Source of the DNA: Haloferax sulfurifontis ATCC BAA-897
Lineage (GTDB): Archaea > Halobacteriota > Halobacteria > Halobacteriales > Haloferacaceae
Assembly: GCF_000337835.1 (NCBI RefSeq)
Contig: NZ_AOLM01000006.1
Coordinates: 1 to 63,539, forward strand
DNA: 63,539 bases
Direction of reading: 5' to 3'
Positions 42,430 through 50,893 of the stretch are shown in pieces. The notes beneath the pieces are model-generated. The model saw nothing but the letters and a program-made list of their open reading frames with translations. It had not been told where the DNA came from and ran no database searches. Each line of letters begins with the position of its first letter. The first letter of the stretch is position 1. Position numbers and translations under genes: made by a program.

Positions 42430-43101
42430 TCAGACCTCCGCCTCAGATGGCGAATCCCCACGCTGCTCGATCCGCTCGTACAGGTAATACGAGTAGACTA
42501 CCGTCGTGGCGGCGGTCAGGAGGGCCGGCACGACGAGGAAGTAGATGGCGTAGTCACCGAACAGGAGTCCGATCAGCGTCAGTATCGCGGTGAGCTTGAA
42601 CAGTCGTCCTCCGAGTGCATGCGTCCGACTCCAGACCTCTTCGCTGCTCAGCGTCCATGGCGTGCGGATACCGACGAACCAGTTACGTCTCGCGTGTGTC
42701 ACCAGGACACCACTGTAGTAGAGAAGGCCGGCGGCTGCGACGAGAATCAGGTAGACGAAGTCGAACTCGTACCCGAGATTGAACGCGACGATCCCGGCGT
42801 GAACGAGGAACATATACCCTGTGAAGATGACGACGAACCAGTCGTAGTAGGGACGGAACTCGGTGATGTTCTCTCGAAGTGGATCGATTCGGGGGATGAC
42901 GGCAAACACGACGACGAGGCCCGCCGTCAGTGCGGGAATGAGCCACAGTGCGACCATCTTTGACATCGTTCCGTTCGGGTCGCCGGTCGCGTTCCAGTTC
43001 GAGACAACCTGGTCGGGAAGTGACGGCGCCGCGATGAGACTCACGAGGCCCGAGAGGATGACGAACCCGGCTGCCAGCGCGAACCGACCTCGAGTGTTCA
43101 T
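42430..43101 (-). CDS. SdpI/DUF1648 family membrane protein
   Basis: A 223-aa protein with six helices. The DUF1648 N-terminal part is recognised by 'LPDQVVSNWNATGDPNG', and the SdpI region by 'RNWFVGIRTPWTLSSEEVWS' with 'HALGGRLFKL'. In Bacillus, SdpI is the immunity protein and signal receptor for the SdpC toxin peptide. In archaea the role is not established. It sits between a 57-aa glycine-zipper gene and the frameshifted ABC exporter, all on the minus strand, a context that would fit immunity or export of a small peptide. That is inference. Confidence 0.88.
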   Translation of the reverse strand: MNTRGRFALAAGFVILSGLVSLIAAPSLPDQVVSNWNATGDPNGTMSKMVALWLIPALTAGLVVVFAVIPRIDPLRENITEFRPYYDWFVVIFTGYMFLVHAGIVAFNLGYEFDFVYLILVAAAGLLYYSGVLVTHARRNWFVGIRTPWTLSSEEVWSRTHALGGRLFKLTAILTLIGLLFGDYAIYFLVVPALLTAATTVVYSYYLYERIEQRGDSPSEAEV

Positions 43102-43242
43102 ACGAGTGGTACGACAGCGTCACAGATAACTTGGCGTCCTGGACGGGTCATTCGATTGTGGGGCGGGGCGGTCAGGAGTGTGAAGACGACCCGGCGTAGA
43201 TACGGTCACAACACCACTCTACCGCTCTGGAGATGTCCCTGT

Positions 43243-43416
43243 CTACCGGCTCGCCAACGCGGCGCCGATAGCGATACCGATGCCCATCCCGATGGCGATA
43301 CCCGATGCAATATTGTCCATCGCAACTCCGAGTGCAACGCCAATACCAGCCCCAATCGCAATACCCACACCCATCATCTTCCCATCCACGCTGTCGTTCG
43401 CTTCGTCTGAGCCCAT
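43243..43416 (-). CDS. 57-aa glycine-zipper membrane peptide
   Basis: ATG at 43416, TAG at 43243. A polar leader of about 13 residues ('MGSDEANDSVDGK') is followed by two glycine-zipper helices: 'MMGVGIAIGAGIGVALGVAM' and 'IASGIAIGMGIGIAIGAALA'. GxxxG packing suggests oligomerisation in the membrane. Similar Gly-rich small proteins occur in haloarchaea and actinobacteria without known function. It precedes the SdpI-like gene by 141 nt on the same strand. A leader-plus-hydrophobic-core layout resembles class II bacteriocins, but no processing site is evident and the resemblance may be superficial. Confidence 0.7.
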   Translation of the reverse strand: MGSDEANDSVDGKMMGVGIAIGAGIGVALGVAMDNIASGIAIGMGIGIAIGAALASR

Positions 43417-43536
43417 TAGCACCGATGACGGAGAGTACTACGAAATACTACTCGCTACGCAGCACAGAAATGTGGTGCTCCGCCGGGCAGCGTTCTCTCC
43501 CCGTGATTTATCTCGTGAAAACGAGTAGCCAGCACC

Positions 43537-44364
43537 ATGCCCTCCAAGTACAGACGTAGTCTCGACATCACGACCGAGAGCCTCGACGTGTTCAGACAGC
43601 ATACGAGCCTTGCGGTACTCCCCGCCCTAAGCCTGCTCGCTGTGGGCAGTGCGTTCGCCGTCCTCACCGCCGTCGCGTTCCAGTTTGGTATTGTTGACTC
43701 GCTGTTCACCAACGACCTCTACAAGTACGGAGCGCTGTTCTGCGCGTTTGCGATCTCCTCGAGCGTGGCGACGTTCTTCAACGCGGCCGTCGTCCACTGT
43801 GCGTCACGGGTCTTCGACGGCGAGCAGACGTCTGTCCGAGACGGGCTCACTGCTGCGTGGCGTGTCCGGCGGCAGATTGCGCTCTGGGCGGTCGTCGCGG
43901 CGACCCTCGGCACTGTGCTCTACATCCTCGACGAGAAGTTCGGAGCAATCGGCAGCGTTGCACGACTCGTGTTCGATCTCGCGTGGGCGCTCCTGACGTA
44001 CTTCATCGTCCCCGTCATCGTTCTGGACCACGAGACGGGGATTCGGCGACAGCTCCGCCGAAGCGGCTCCCTCTTCACGGATACGTGGGGTGAGAGCGTC
44101 TCCGCAACGCTCGGCGTCAGTCTCATCTTCCTCATCGCAGCCCTCCCCGGCCTCGTGCTCTTGGCCGTCGGCTACTTCGTGCTTCACGGAGCCATCGCAG
44201 CAGGCGCCCTCGTCGTCGGTGGGCTCATCGTCGTCGCCGCAATTGTTGGTTCTCAGACCGTTACGGCTATCGTCAGGACGGCGCTGTATCGCTACGCGAC
44301 GACGGGTGAGCGCGTCGGGCCGTTCGAAGCGCGAGAGCCGGCTTCCGTCTTCCCCGAGAAGTGA
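43537..44364 (+). CDS. DUF6159 family membrane protein
   Basis: A 275-aa six-helix protein. The DUF6159 pattern is visible: 'LAVLPALSLLAVGSAFAVLT', 'SSSVATFFNAAVVHCASRVF' and 'FIVPVIVLDHETGIRRQLRR' followed by SGSLFTDTWGE. That last loop resembles the 'EDRG...SW' loop of the DUF7847-type proteins, so the families may be distant relatives. Its stop overlaps the start region of the MBL-like gene. Function unknown. Confidence 0.85.
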   Translation: MPSKYRRSLDITTESLDVFRQHTSLAVLPALSLLAVGSAFAVLTAVAFQFGIVDSLFTNDLYKYGALFCAFAISSSVATFFNAAVVHCASRVFDGEQTSVRDGLTAAWRVRRQIALWAVVAATLGTVLYILDEKFGAIGSVARLVFDLAWALLTYFIVPVIVLDHETGIRRQLRRSGSLFTDTWGESVSATLGVSLIFLIAALPGLVLLAVGYFVLHGAIAAGALVVGGLIVVAAIVGSQTVTAIVRTALYRYATTGERVGPFEAREPASVFPEK

Positions 44365-44366
44365 CG

Positions 44367-45080
44367 ATGCCGATGTACGATCGGGGAGCGCCGGAAGATC
44401 CCGTGATCATCGATCGGTGGTCCGGCGGCCTCGGATGGCTCGCATACCCCGATGAAACCGGGATGCGAGCAAGTCACGCGTTCGTCGGAGACAACGGCGG
44501 TGTCTGGGTCGTCGACCCGCTGGACGCCCCCGGAATCGACGACGAACTCGAGACGCTCGGTGAGGTGACTGGCGTCGTCGTTCTCTCGAACTACCACGCC
44601 CGCGATGCCGATACCTTCGCTGCCCGCCACGACGTTCCGGTCTTCCTCCCCCAGTGGCTCTCTCGTGTAGCCGAGCAAATCGAGAATCCCTCCGAGTACG
44701 TGGTCGAGAATATCGGAACCTCTGGATTCGAGATCCGTCGTTGTGCGCCGTTTCCTGGGTGGGACGAGGCTATCGCGTACCGCGAAGCTGACGGAACGCT
44801 GTACGTCCCGGACGTGCTGGGAACAGCACCGTTGTTCACTGTCGGAGAGGAGCGACTGGGGACGTACCTCCTGTGTCGTCTCTTTCCACCCCGGGGCGCG
44901 TTCGAAGATGTCTCACCCGAACGAATTCTCGTCGGGCATGGAACCGGACTGTTCGAGAACGCACCGACTGCCCTCACAGACGCACTCGCTGGAGCGCGAC
45001 GGCGGTTTCCCGCAGCACTCCTGCAGAACGGCTGGGGACAAATTCGGGCGCTAACAGCGGCACTTGGGAGTGGTCGATGA
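44367..45080 (+). CDS. MBL-fold-like protein lacking the HxHxDH motif
   Basis: A 237-aa soluble protein with the beta-lactamase-like strand pattern: 'VWVVDPLDAPGIDDEL', 'GVVVLSNYHARDADTFAARH', 'VPVFLPQWLSR', 'TLYVPDVLGTAPLFTVGEER' and 'ILVGHGTGLFE'. The metal-binding HxHxDH is replaced by YHARDAD, so at best one metal site is kept. It is close to haloarchaeal proteins annotated as MBL-fold hydrolases. The start could be the GTG at 44361 or the ATG at 44367 or 44373. Coupled to the DUF6159 gene. Catalysis is doubtful. Confidence 0.7.
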   Translation: MPMYDRGAPEDPVIIDRWSGGLGWLAYPDETGMRASHAFVGDNGGVWVVDPLDAPGIDDELETLGEVTGVVVLSNYHARDADTFAARHDVPVFLPQWLSRVAEQIENPSEYVVENIGTSGFEIRRCAPFPGWDEAIAYREADGTLYVPDVLGTAPLFTVGEERLGTYLLCRLFPPRGAFEDVSPERILVGHGTGLFENAPTALTDALAGARRRFPAALLQNGWGQIRALTAALGSGR

Positions 45081-45204
45081 TTGGATTCTCAGGGATGCAC
45101 AGCGAAAATCCTGCCTCGTACCGATTACCCTGCTCAATTGACCACGGAACGATAGAGATGCCAGAGCGGGTGGTTTCTGACGACTACTCCCGGTTTCGTT
45201 CGTA

Positions 45205-45651
45205 ATGCCCTCCATTCTCTCGGTTGCGATCGGGAGCTTCGTCGGATTGTGCGTCGGGATGGGCGTTCTCTGCTCGCCGATGCTGGTGAGTTCGAACTGT
45301 CGACGACTCTTCGACTCAGGGCCGTTCGACTACATCGTCTTCAACTACGTCGGAGGAATGGGTGTCTTCACCTTCATCCACGTCGCCCTCATCTTCGCTG
45401 GTGCTCTCGTGAACTACGTCGTACGGGTGCAGATCAGTTGGTGGTTTCTCGGAGTAACACTCGTTCTCGCTGGCGGCGGGTGGATAATTGGGAGTGTTGT
45501 AGTTCCGCGATACGGCTGGTGGCAACCGACCGAATCTGGCTTGGACGGTCGAATCGTCCTCGCTGTAACGGCAATTTGGTACGTCGTCTGCACGCTGATC
45601 CTTGCCGCTCTCTTCGCGTTCGCGTGGTTTCTGGCGTATTATCCCGGCTGA
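45205..45651 (+). CDS. Four-helix membrane protein
   Basis: A 148-aa protein with helices at about 4-25, 48-70, 78-98 and 120-143. The loop 'VVVPRYGWWQPTESGLDGRI' separates the last two. No family recognised. It stands between the MBL-like gene and the hairpin-rich leader of ABC cassette 3. ATG at 45205 follows directly on an AT-poor upstream region of 124 nt. Confidence 0.6.
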   Translation: MPSILSVAIGSFVGLCVGMGVLCSPMLVSSNCRRLFDSGPFDYIVFNYVGGMGVFTFIHVALIFAGALVNYVVRVQISWWFLGVTLVLAGGGWIIGSVVVPRYGWWQPTESGLDGRIVLAVTAIWYVVCTLILAALFAFAWFLAYYPG

Positions 45652-45721
45652 GGAGCGTCGTGGAGACGATATACCCCGCCGACAACACAAGATACAGCCA
45701 GCTACAATCCAATTGGGAAGT

Positions 45722-45832
45722 ATGGAACGTTCAGATTCGGACTTCCAGTCGGACGAAGATGAGAATGACGATGCGCAGATTAACAAACCACTCGACCGCC
45801 TAATCAATTTTCTTGCGACATATCTCCCGTGA
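45722..45832 (+). CDS. Possible 36-aa acidic peptide
   Basis: An ATG-started frame encoding an acidic stretch ('SDFQSDEDENDDAQINKPLD') and a short amphipathic end. Composition suits a haloarchaeal protein, but the frame is short and has no recognisable family. It ends just before the CGGGG/CCCCG hairpin at 45840. Confidence 0.25.
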   Translation: MERSDSDFQSDEDENDDAQINKPLDRLINFLATYLP

Positions 45833-45839
45833 ACCACCT

Positions 45840-45944
45840 CGGGGATTGACCCCGAAGCACTCGTCTTGCTTATCCGTAGAGCTGTCTCTTACGGATAGTA
45901 CAGGTCGAGTGCCTCGTCGTTTCCCTCGATGAGGCACACTCGAC
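45840..45944 (+). promoter_or_regulatory. Three consecutive hairpins before ABC cassette 3
   Basis: CGGGG/CCCCG (45840-45854), TATCCGTA/TACGGATA (45871-45897) and a long imperfect stem GTCGAGTG..CGAC (45904-45944). A TATA-like AGATATATC follows at about 45947-45955, about 25 nt before the ATG at 45979. The first could end upstream transcription; the two nearer the promoter are candidate operator sites. Confidence 0.45.
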
Positions 45945-45978
45945 AAGATATATCACTCATGTAGAATTAGACAGATTA

Positions 45979-46869
45979 ATGCGTTGGTCCCCGCTTGCTC
46001 GCAAAGAAGCCCGAACAGTCGCGACCTCCAAGGGCGTCTGGCTGCTCGCCGTCCTCCTCGTCCTCTGGGGCTATCGGCCCAGCTACGTCGGCTGGGATGG
46101 CCTCGGGTCGAATATAACCGCTGGATACGTCCAGGTCGCGGGAACAGTGCTCCTCCCGCTCGGCGTTCTCCTCCTGAGTTACCAGTCGATCGTCGGTGAA
46201 CGAACCTCCGGGAGCGTCAAGTTCGTTCTCGGACTCCCCTTGACGAGGACTGATGTGCTCCTCGGAAAAGTCGTCGGACGGACGGCCGGTATCGCAGGGC
46301 CGGTCTCCGTCGCCTTTCTCGTCATAGCTGGAATCGGACTGGTCGACCACGGACTCTTCGATCCGTTCCTGTTCCTCGGTACTGTCATCGTGACACTCCT
46401 GTACATCGGTGTACTCGTCTCGCTAGCTGTCTCAATCTCCGCCGTCGTCAGCAGAGCGGTGACGGCCGCCGGAGCCGTCTTCGCGGGAGTCTTCCTCCCG
46501 CTCGTCCTGTTCTGGACACGAATCAGTACGACTGTGTTCACGCAGATGACCGGGATTCCCGTCAATCCCTTCGAACCGCCGGCTTCGGGGCCGCTGTTCT
46601 TCCTACTTCGGCTCTCCCCGGCGGGTGCGTATCACGTCGTCTCGAACTGGCTACTCGGCGTCGGCAACTCCGCGAACATGTACAGCCACGTCCTCACGAA
46701 ACTCCAGCCTCAGACGTCGACGAACGCGTACGTCGTCGAGGCGACGTTCCCTCCCGGTACGGCCCCAGTCTACCTCCACGAGGCCGTCGGTCTCCTCGTA
46801 CTCCTCGCCTGGCTGGTCGTCCCGCTGGGACTCGCTCGCCACCTCTTTACGCGAGATGATGCGGTGTGA
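45979..46869 (+). CDS. ABC-2 type permease (cassette 3)
   Basis: A 296-aa six-helix permease. The ABC-2 coupling motif is 'LSYQSIVGERTSGSVKFVLG' with 'TRTDVLLGKVVGRT'. A large extracellular insert (about 195-260) precedes the last helix and carries 'YSHVLTKLQPQTSTNAY'. Here the permease gene comes first and the ATPase second, the reverse of cassette 1. A TATA box about 25 nt upstream suggests a leaderless start. The stop overlaps the GTG of the ATPase gene. Confidence 0.9.
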   Translation: MRWSPLARKEARTVATSKGVWLLAVLLVLWGYRPSYVGWDGLGSNITAGYVQVAGTVLLPLGVLLLSYQSIVGERTSGSVKFVLGLPLTRTDVLLGKVVGRTAGIAGPVSVAFLVIAGIGLVDHGLFDPFLFLGTVIVTLLYIGVLVSLAVSISAVVSRAVTAAGAVFAGVFLPLVLFWTRISTTVFTQMTGIPVNPFEPPASGPLFFLLRLSPAGAYHVVSNWLLGVGNSANMYSHVLTKLQPQTSTNAYVVEATFPPGTAPVYLHEAVGLLVLLAWLVVPLGLARHLFTRDDAV

Positions 46870-47624
46870 GCGACGTCGCGATTCTAACCGAGGGGCTGAC
46901 GAAGCGCTACGGATCGATGGCCGCCGTCGAGAACCTCGATCTCGCCGTCAAGCGTGACGAGATCTACGGCTTCCTCGGTCCCAACGGGGCTGGAAAGTCC
47001 ACGACTATCGGTATCCTCATGGACTACATCCGACCCACCGATGGCCGTGTCCGCGTCCTCGGCCGTGATCCACTGACAGACGTCGTCGACGTCCACGATC
47101 GGCTGGGCATTCTACCCGATCGATACAGCCTCTACGACGGCCTCACCGCGCGTCGACACCTGGAGTTCATCATCGACACGAAACGGGCCGGTGATAGCCC
47201 GGAGACGCTCCTCGATCGAGTGGGACTGGAGGACGCGGTCGACCAGTCCGTGGCAACGTTTTCACAAGGGATGGAGCAGCGACTGGCGCTCGCGATGGCG
47301 CTCGTCGGCGAGCGGGAACTGCTCGTCCTCGACGAACCGTTCACCGGGCTCGACCCACACGGCGTCCGGACCGTCCGGGAGATCGTCCACGAGGAGAACG
47401 AACGTGGGGTCGCCGTGTTCTTCTCCAGTCACGTGCTCGGGCAGGTCGAACTTGTCTGCGATCGGATCGGTATTCTCCACGAGGGGCGGCTCGTCGCTGA
47501 GGGCTCTATCGAGGAACTCCGTACTGAAACGGGCGTCGGACCAGACGAGACGGTTGAGGAGATATTCGTCTCGGTGACGGACGGACACGTTCCTGTAGAG
47601 GAAATCACGGAGGCCGACCGATGA
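46866..47624 (+). CDS. ABC transporter ATP-binding protein (cassette 3)
   Basis: A 252-aa NatA-like ATPase with Walker A 'GPNGAGKST', signature 'FSQGMEQR', Walker B 'LLVLDEPFTGLDPHG' and switch His in 'FFSSHVLGQV'. All catalytic residues are present. It starts at a GTG overlapping the permease stop and ends overlapping the start of a Tat lipoprotein gene. The C-terminal regulatory domain is shorter than in cassette 1. Confidence 0.93.
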   Translation: MSDVAILTEGLTKRYGSMAAVENLDLAVKRDEIYGFLGPNGAGKSTTIGILMDYIRPTDGRVRVLGRDPLTDVVDVHDRLGILPDRYSLYDGLTARRHLEFIIDTKRAGDSPETLLDRVGLEDAVDQSVATFSQGMEQRLALAMALVGERELLVLDEPFTGLDPHGVRTVREIVHEENERGVAVFFSSHVLGQVELVCDRIGILHEGRLVAEGSIEELRTETGVGPDETVEEIFVSVTDGHVPVEEITEADR

Positions 47625-48196
47625 GGCGACGGACGCTGCTCGGCGCTGCCGCCGCGTCGATGGCAAGTCTTTCGGGCTGTCTGGGGGCGACCGAGTACAC
47701 CGTTACGGACGTTCGGGTGGGTCAGTCATCAGCTCCCGTCGGACTAGATGTCAGTATCACGGAGCCTAACGCCGTCATTGAGCACCCTGCCCGTCTCGAA
47801 TTCACGGTCACGAATCAAGGAGAAGCGCCAATACGGGTACGGAACACGGGTATCTGGCCGTTCGGACTACTGGAACTCGTCCCCTCGCTCGAGACCGAAG
47901 AGGCCGGGGGGACGCTCCTTTGGACGAGTCGATACGAGGAGAGTCAGTACGTCGATGCAACGAGTCGCAGTAACTACGGCACGGAGGACACGCCGCTGAT
48001 CCACACACTCGAACCAGGCGGAACTGCCAGCGAGACGTACGAACTTCACGGTGACGACATCCGTGGGGCGGGAACCAGGTACGTTCGGGGCGAGTTCGAG
48101 CCTCCGATCCTCGAATATTCGACCCAAGAATCCGAAGCGTGGCAGTCGTTCCTGCCGGAGGTCACGGTCACCCTCGAGAAGACCGGCCACCTCTGA
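47621..48196 (+). CDS. Tat-exported lipoprotein linked to ABC cassette 3
   Basis: A 191-aa protein beginning 'MRRRTLLGAAAASMASLSGC': a twin-arginine motif, a hydrophobic core and a lipobox LSGC with the lipid-anchored Cys at position 20. The mature part is beta-rich ('VIEHPARLEFTVTNQGEAPI', 'LIHTLEPGGTASETYELHGD'), like an immunoglobulin-type surface domain. It overlaps the ATPase stop (ATGA), so the exporter and lipoprotein are made together. It may be an accessory receptor or a protected surface target. Substrate unknown. Confidence 0.85.
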   Translation: MRRRTLLGAAAASMASLSGCLGATEYTVTDVRVGQSSAPVGLDVSITEPNAVIEHPARLEFTVTNQGEAPIRVRNTGIWPFGLLELVPSLETEEAGGTLLWTSRYEESQYVDATSRSNYGTEDTPLIHTLEPGGTASETYELHGDDIRGAGTRYVRGEFEPPILEYSTQESEAWQSFLPEVTVTLEKTGHL

Positions 48197-48437
48197 AATG
48201 GCCCACTCTGTATGGTTCGAGCAATCTACCCGCGTGGTTCGGGTATTGACAAGAAGTGGGTTCAACCTACAGAGAGATGTATTCAGCAGTCGGTCGCACT
48301 TCGTTCTAGTGAATTCTCGACTAAATGGCCGCGATCCGAGGTTGCGTCAGAATCTGTTCAAGCAGATCTCGAATTGAGAGAGGATCCAGATCTCACAGAC
48401 CACAATCGGTATCGGAAATAATGAGTATCCTATTGTC

Positions 48438-48650
48438 ATGGGGACAGTTCGGGACTATTTGGAGGAAGCCAATCACCCGAATGTTCGGGGTACAGTTGTC
48501 ATATTGTTAGGAGCAGGGTTTGCATTGCTGATGTTCCTCAACAGTCCCGGTTTTACCAATCCGTACTATCTGTTCGGGGTTGGGATAATGATATTCGCGG
48601 TTATCTGGGCCGCAATTACGCTCATTTTCTGCGATCAGACAACCTATTAA
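48438..48650 (+). CDS. 70-aa two-helix membrane protein
   Basis: N-terminal amphipathic stretch ('MGTVRDYLEEANHPNVRG') followed by two membrane helices (about 18-36 and 42-64). No family known to me, although the soluble N-terminal segment plus two helices is common among haloarchaeal small membrane proteins. The 241-bp gap before it (48197-48437) holds one weak open frame that I do not call. Confidence 0.55.
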   Translation: MGTVRDYLEEANHPNVRGTVVILLGAGFALLMFLNSPGFTNPYYLFGVGIMIFAVIWAAITLIFCDQTTY

Positions 48651-48692
48651 AGCTGCTACTCACCCACCGTCTCGAACGATTGGCTCCAGGGG

Positions 48693-49337
48693 TCACCGGC
48701 ATCCCGAGTGGTGCTGCTCCATGAAGAATTGCTCTAGCACCCGTGCGGCCCCGCGTCGAATCGTCTCGCTGACTGTCGAGGGGTCTACCCCGAGCGTGTC
48801 GGCCACCTCGGCCAGCGTACATTCTCGTGGCACCTCGAAATAGCCCATCCGCTCGGCAACCGTGAGGCACTCCAGTTGCCGGCCGGTGAGCGGGCCTCCC
48901 CCTTCCTCACGATGGGTGACCGACAGCAGTTCGTAGCAAAACCCACTCACGTCCAGGCGGTCGCCGAATGCGTCGAACTCCTCTCGAGTCGCGGTAACGC
49001 CGAACGTCATCACACCGTCCTCGACGACCAGCGGGAACTCGGGGAGGAGTGAACTCGCCCCGAGGAACTCGAAGAGTGCCTGATCGCGCGTCACGTACTT
49101 CGAGAGCGCACGCTCGGCGTCGCAGTGCAGCCGTTCGTGTTCGAGGATGTCCGGGTGATCGCAGATAGCCTCGGTGACTGCCATCGGATCTTCGGCCTGC
49201 GTCTCACCGAGTTCGAGCGTCCGGTCGTCCAGTGGGACGCCCGTGAGGAGCCGGAGGGTCGCGTCCGGGAACGCCCGAGACACTTCAGTGATCCAGAGCT
49301 CTTCGCGGAGCCACAGGCGGAACCGAGCCTGAATCAC
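48693..49337 (-). CDS. Bacterio-opsin activator-like HTH regulator
   Basis: A 214-aa protein of the haloarchaeal Bat/HTH_10 group. Residues 1-145 are an alpha/beta sensory-type domain. The C-terminal HTH_10 is clear: 'LTGRQLECLTVAERMGYFEV', then 'TLAEVADTLGVDPSTVSETI' and a basic helix. These regulators bind promoters; the prototype Bat activates bacteriorhodopsin genes, but most members control other targets. No PAS or GAF domain precedes it, so it is a short form. Convergent with the 70-aa gene; target unknown. Confidence 0.88.
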   Translation of the reverse strand: MIQARFRLWLREELWITEVSRAFPDATLRLLTGVPLDDRTLELGETQAEDPMAVTEAICDHPDILEHERLHCDAERALSKYVTRDQALFEFLGASSLLPEFPLVVEDGVMTFGVTATREEFDAFGDRLDVSGFCYELLSVTHREEGGGPLTGRQLECLTVAERMGYFEVPRECTLAEVADTLGVDPSTVSETIRRGAARVLEQFFMEQHHSGCR

Positions 49338-49433
49338 CGGCTGTCCCTCGTGTCGACTGGCTGCTCACACGTCACACCTCCTGCGTGGTAGCGGCGGCGT
49401 ATAGCAGTTGTCCACCCGTTGGGCGGCAAGTCG

Positions 49434-49928
49434 TTACGCCAGTTCTCGCCTCCAGAGTAGAACTGAGTAGAGCGCCCCGACCACGACCACGAGTATTAGT
49501 GCGAGCAAGACGGCGAACGCGAGGTAGCCAAACAGCGGGTTCGCGTAGGGGAGTATCACGTCCCCCGGCGGTTCGACCGCCCACGGTGAGAGGTGGAAAA
49601 ACACCAGCATCCCGGCACCGAGCGTCATCACGACGGTCCAATAGCGCGCGCTGGCCCGGCCGGTGAGCGAGAGCGTGAACCCCAGCACCACCAGCGGGTA
49701 GATGGCGAGGCTGTAGGTGAACGGATTCACTTCGGGAGTGATAGGCCAGCCGACGTGGTTGCCCCGTATCACATGGTCGAGGTGGTGGGTCAGTCCGAGG
49801 AGCGTCGCCACGGCGAACACGAGGTACGCACGCGGGCCGAGAGTGCTCGTCTGCGGGGTATTGGTGGCCGTCTCGGGAGACGTCTCGGCAGATCGGTTCG
49901 AGTGGGTCGTTCGGGTCATCTTGTCCAT
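49434..49928 (-). CDS. Four-helix membrane protein
   Basis: A 164-aa protein with a Thr/Ser-rich N-terminal tail of about 30 residues and four helices (about 32-50, 68-86, 92-112, 130-152). 'LLGLTHHLDHVIRGNHVGWP' contains a His-rich loop between helices 1 and 2, which could bind metal or heme. An ATG 9 nt downstream of the first is equally possible. Separate from the Bat-like gene by about 100 nt. Family not recognised. Confidence 0.65.
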   Translation of the reverse strand: MDKMTRTTHSNRSAETSPETATNTPQTSTLGPRAYLVFAVATLLGLTHHLDHVIRGNHVGWPITPEVNPFTYSLAIYPLVVLGFTLSLTGRASARYWTVVMTLGAGMLVFFHLSPWAVEPPGDVILPYANPLFGYLAFAVLLALILVVVVGALYSVLLWRRELA

Positions 49929-50056
49929 ATGAATCGTTCGGTCATCTCGGTGAGAATGTTAGCCCAACATGTTGGGTGAATCTGGAAACGCCTGCTCACG
50001 GACTGGGTAGGTGTGACGATGAGTAACAACGGCAGTAGCGTACTCGGGATGGATTG

Positions 50057-50380
50057 ATGAGCGTACGAAGTATCTGGTCGCGCTCGCGCCAGCAACTCGG
50101 ACACCTCGTCCTGGCGACGGTGTTGGGAGTGTACCTCTATTCGCCGGTGGGAGACGTCCCGAGCGTCGAACTCGTGGTACAGGTGCTGGTGTTTCCGGCG
50201 CTCGCGCTCTCTGGCTTGCTGATGTGGAAGGGACACCGGATTGGGGAGCGAGTGGGTCCACCTTACGTACGACCGCTGGCAGGTGTCGATCGGGAACGAA
50301 CAGCGGTACGGTACGCAGACAGGAACTCGGTCGGTGGATGCTGCGTGCCAGCCACCAATCCCGGACGAACTGGTGGTTGA
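50057..50380 (+). CDS. Small membrane protein with doubtful C-terminus
   Basis: 107 aa. The first 70 residues form a basic start and two helices ('LGHLVLATVLGVYLYSPVGD', 'LVFPALALSGLLMWKGHRI'), which look like a genuine haloarchaeal membrane protein. The last 35 residues are Arg/Gly/Cys-rich and look like out-of-frame reading, so a frameshift near 50265 is possible. Convergent with the DUF1648-like gene. Confidence 0.5.
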   Translation: MSVRSIWSRSRQQLGHLVLATVLGVYLYSPVGDVPSVELVVQVLVFPALALSGLLMWKGHRIGERVGPPYVRPLAGVDRERTAVRYADRNSVGGCCVPATNPGRTGG

Positions 50381-50488
50381 CGACCCCATCCGGGGTGCTG
50401 CGTGACAATGATAGACTCCTGCAACGTGCTGGAGAGGATGCCATTGCGGCCAGCGGGTCTGGTCACCTGCGGTACACGCCTCGCAGGG

Positions 50489-50893
50489 TCATCCAGTGGT
50501 GGCTCCGATACGTGCGCCGTACGTCGCCACGAGGATGGCCACGGCGCCGGGCGCGATGGCGAGGAGTGGGTTCTCGAGGAGGCTGAGGTTGAGTGCGACC
50601 TGGAGGTAGGCTACGCCCGCGACCACGCTCAAGCCGGCCCGTGGGCCGAGTCGGACCTCCCACCCTGCGATCACGGTCCCACCACGGAAGTAGCCGAACG
50701 CGAGAAGGGCGATGGCGGGTGTCAGGAGGACACCAGGGAGTGCCGGGACGACGGTGTTCGGAGAGCCGTCGGCGGCCCAGTGGATGGCCACCTCTGCGGG
50801 GAGCACCGGGAGCGTGAGTAGTCCGAGGACGAGCGAGAGGGCGACCGCGGTGAGCGACCCGACGTCGGCCAGCCGGAGAGTGCCTGTACTCAT
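50489..50893 (-). CDS. DUF1648-like membrane protein
   Basis: A 134-aa protein with four helices. The DUF1648 signature is 'LPAEVAIHWAADGSPNTVVP' after the first helix. It lacks the SdpI C-terminal region of the protein at 42430-43101, so it is a single-domain form. It is divergent from ABC cassette 4 with about 180 nt between the starts. As with SdpI, a link to peptide stress or immunity is possible but unproven. Confidence 0.75.
   Translation of the reverse strand: MSTGTLRLADVGSLTAVALSLVLGLLTLPVLPAEVAIHWAADGSPNTVVPALPGVLLTPAIALLAFGYFRGGTVIAGWEVRLGPRAGLSVVAGVAYLQVALNLSLLENPLLAIAPGAVAILVATYGARIGATTG

Noticed and set aside
42349-42963. 204-codon plus-strand frame opposite the SdpI-like gene
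   Set aside because: Antisense shadow typical of GC-rich genes; the minus strand has clear SdpI motifs.
43280-43528. Pro/Ile-rich frame opposite the glycine-zipper gene
   Set aside because: It is the antisense of Gly/Ile codons; the minus-strand product has an understandable membrane architecture.
48212-48421. 69-codon frame after the Tat lipoprotein gene
   Set aside because: No family, no good upstream signal and mixed composition. Could be real but cannot be supported.
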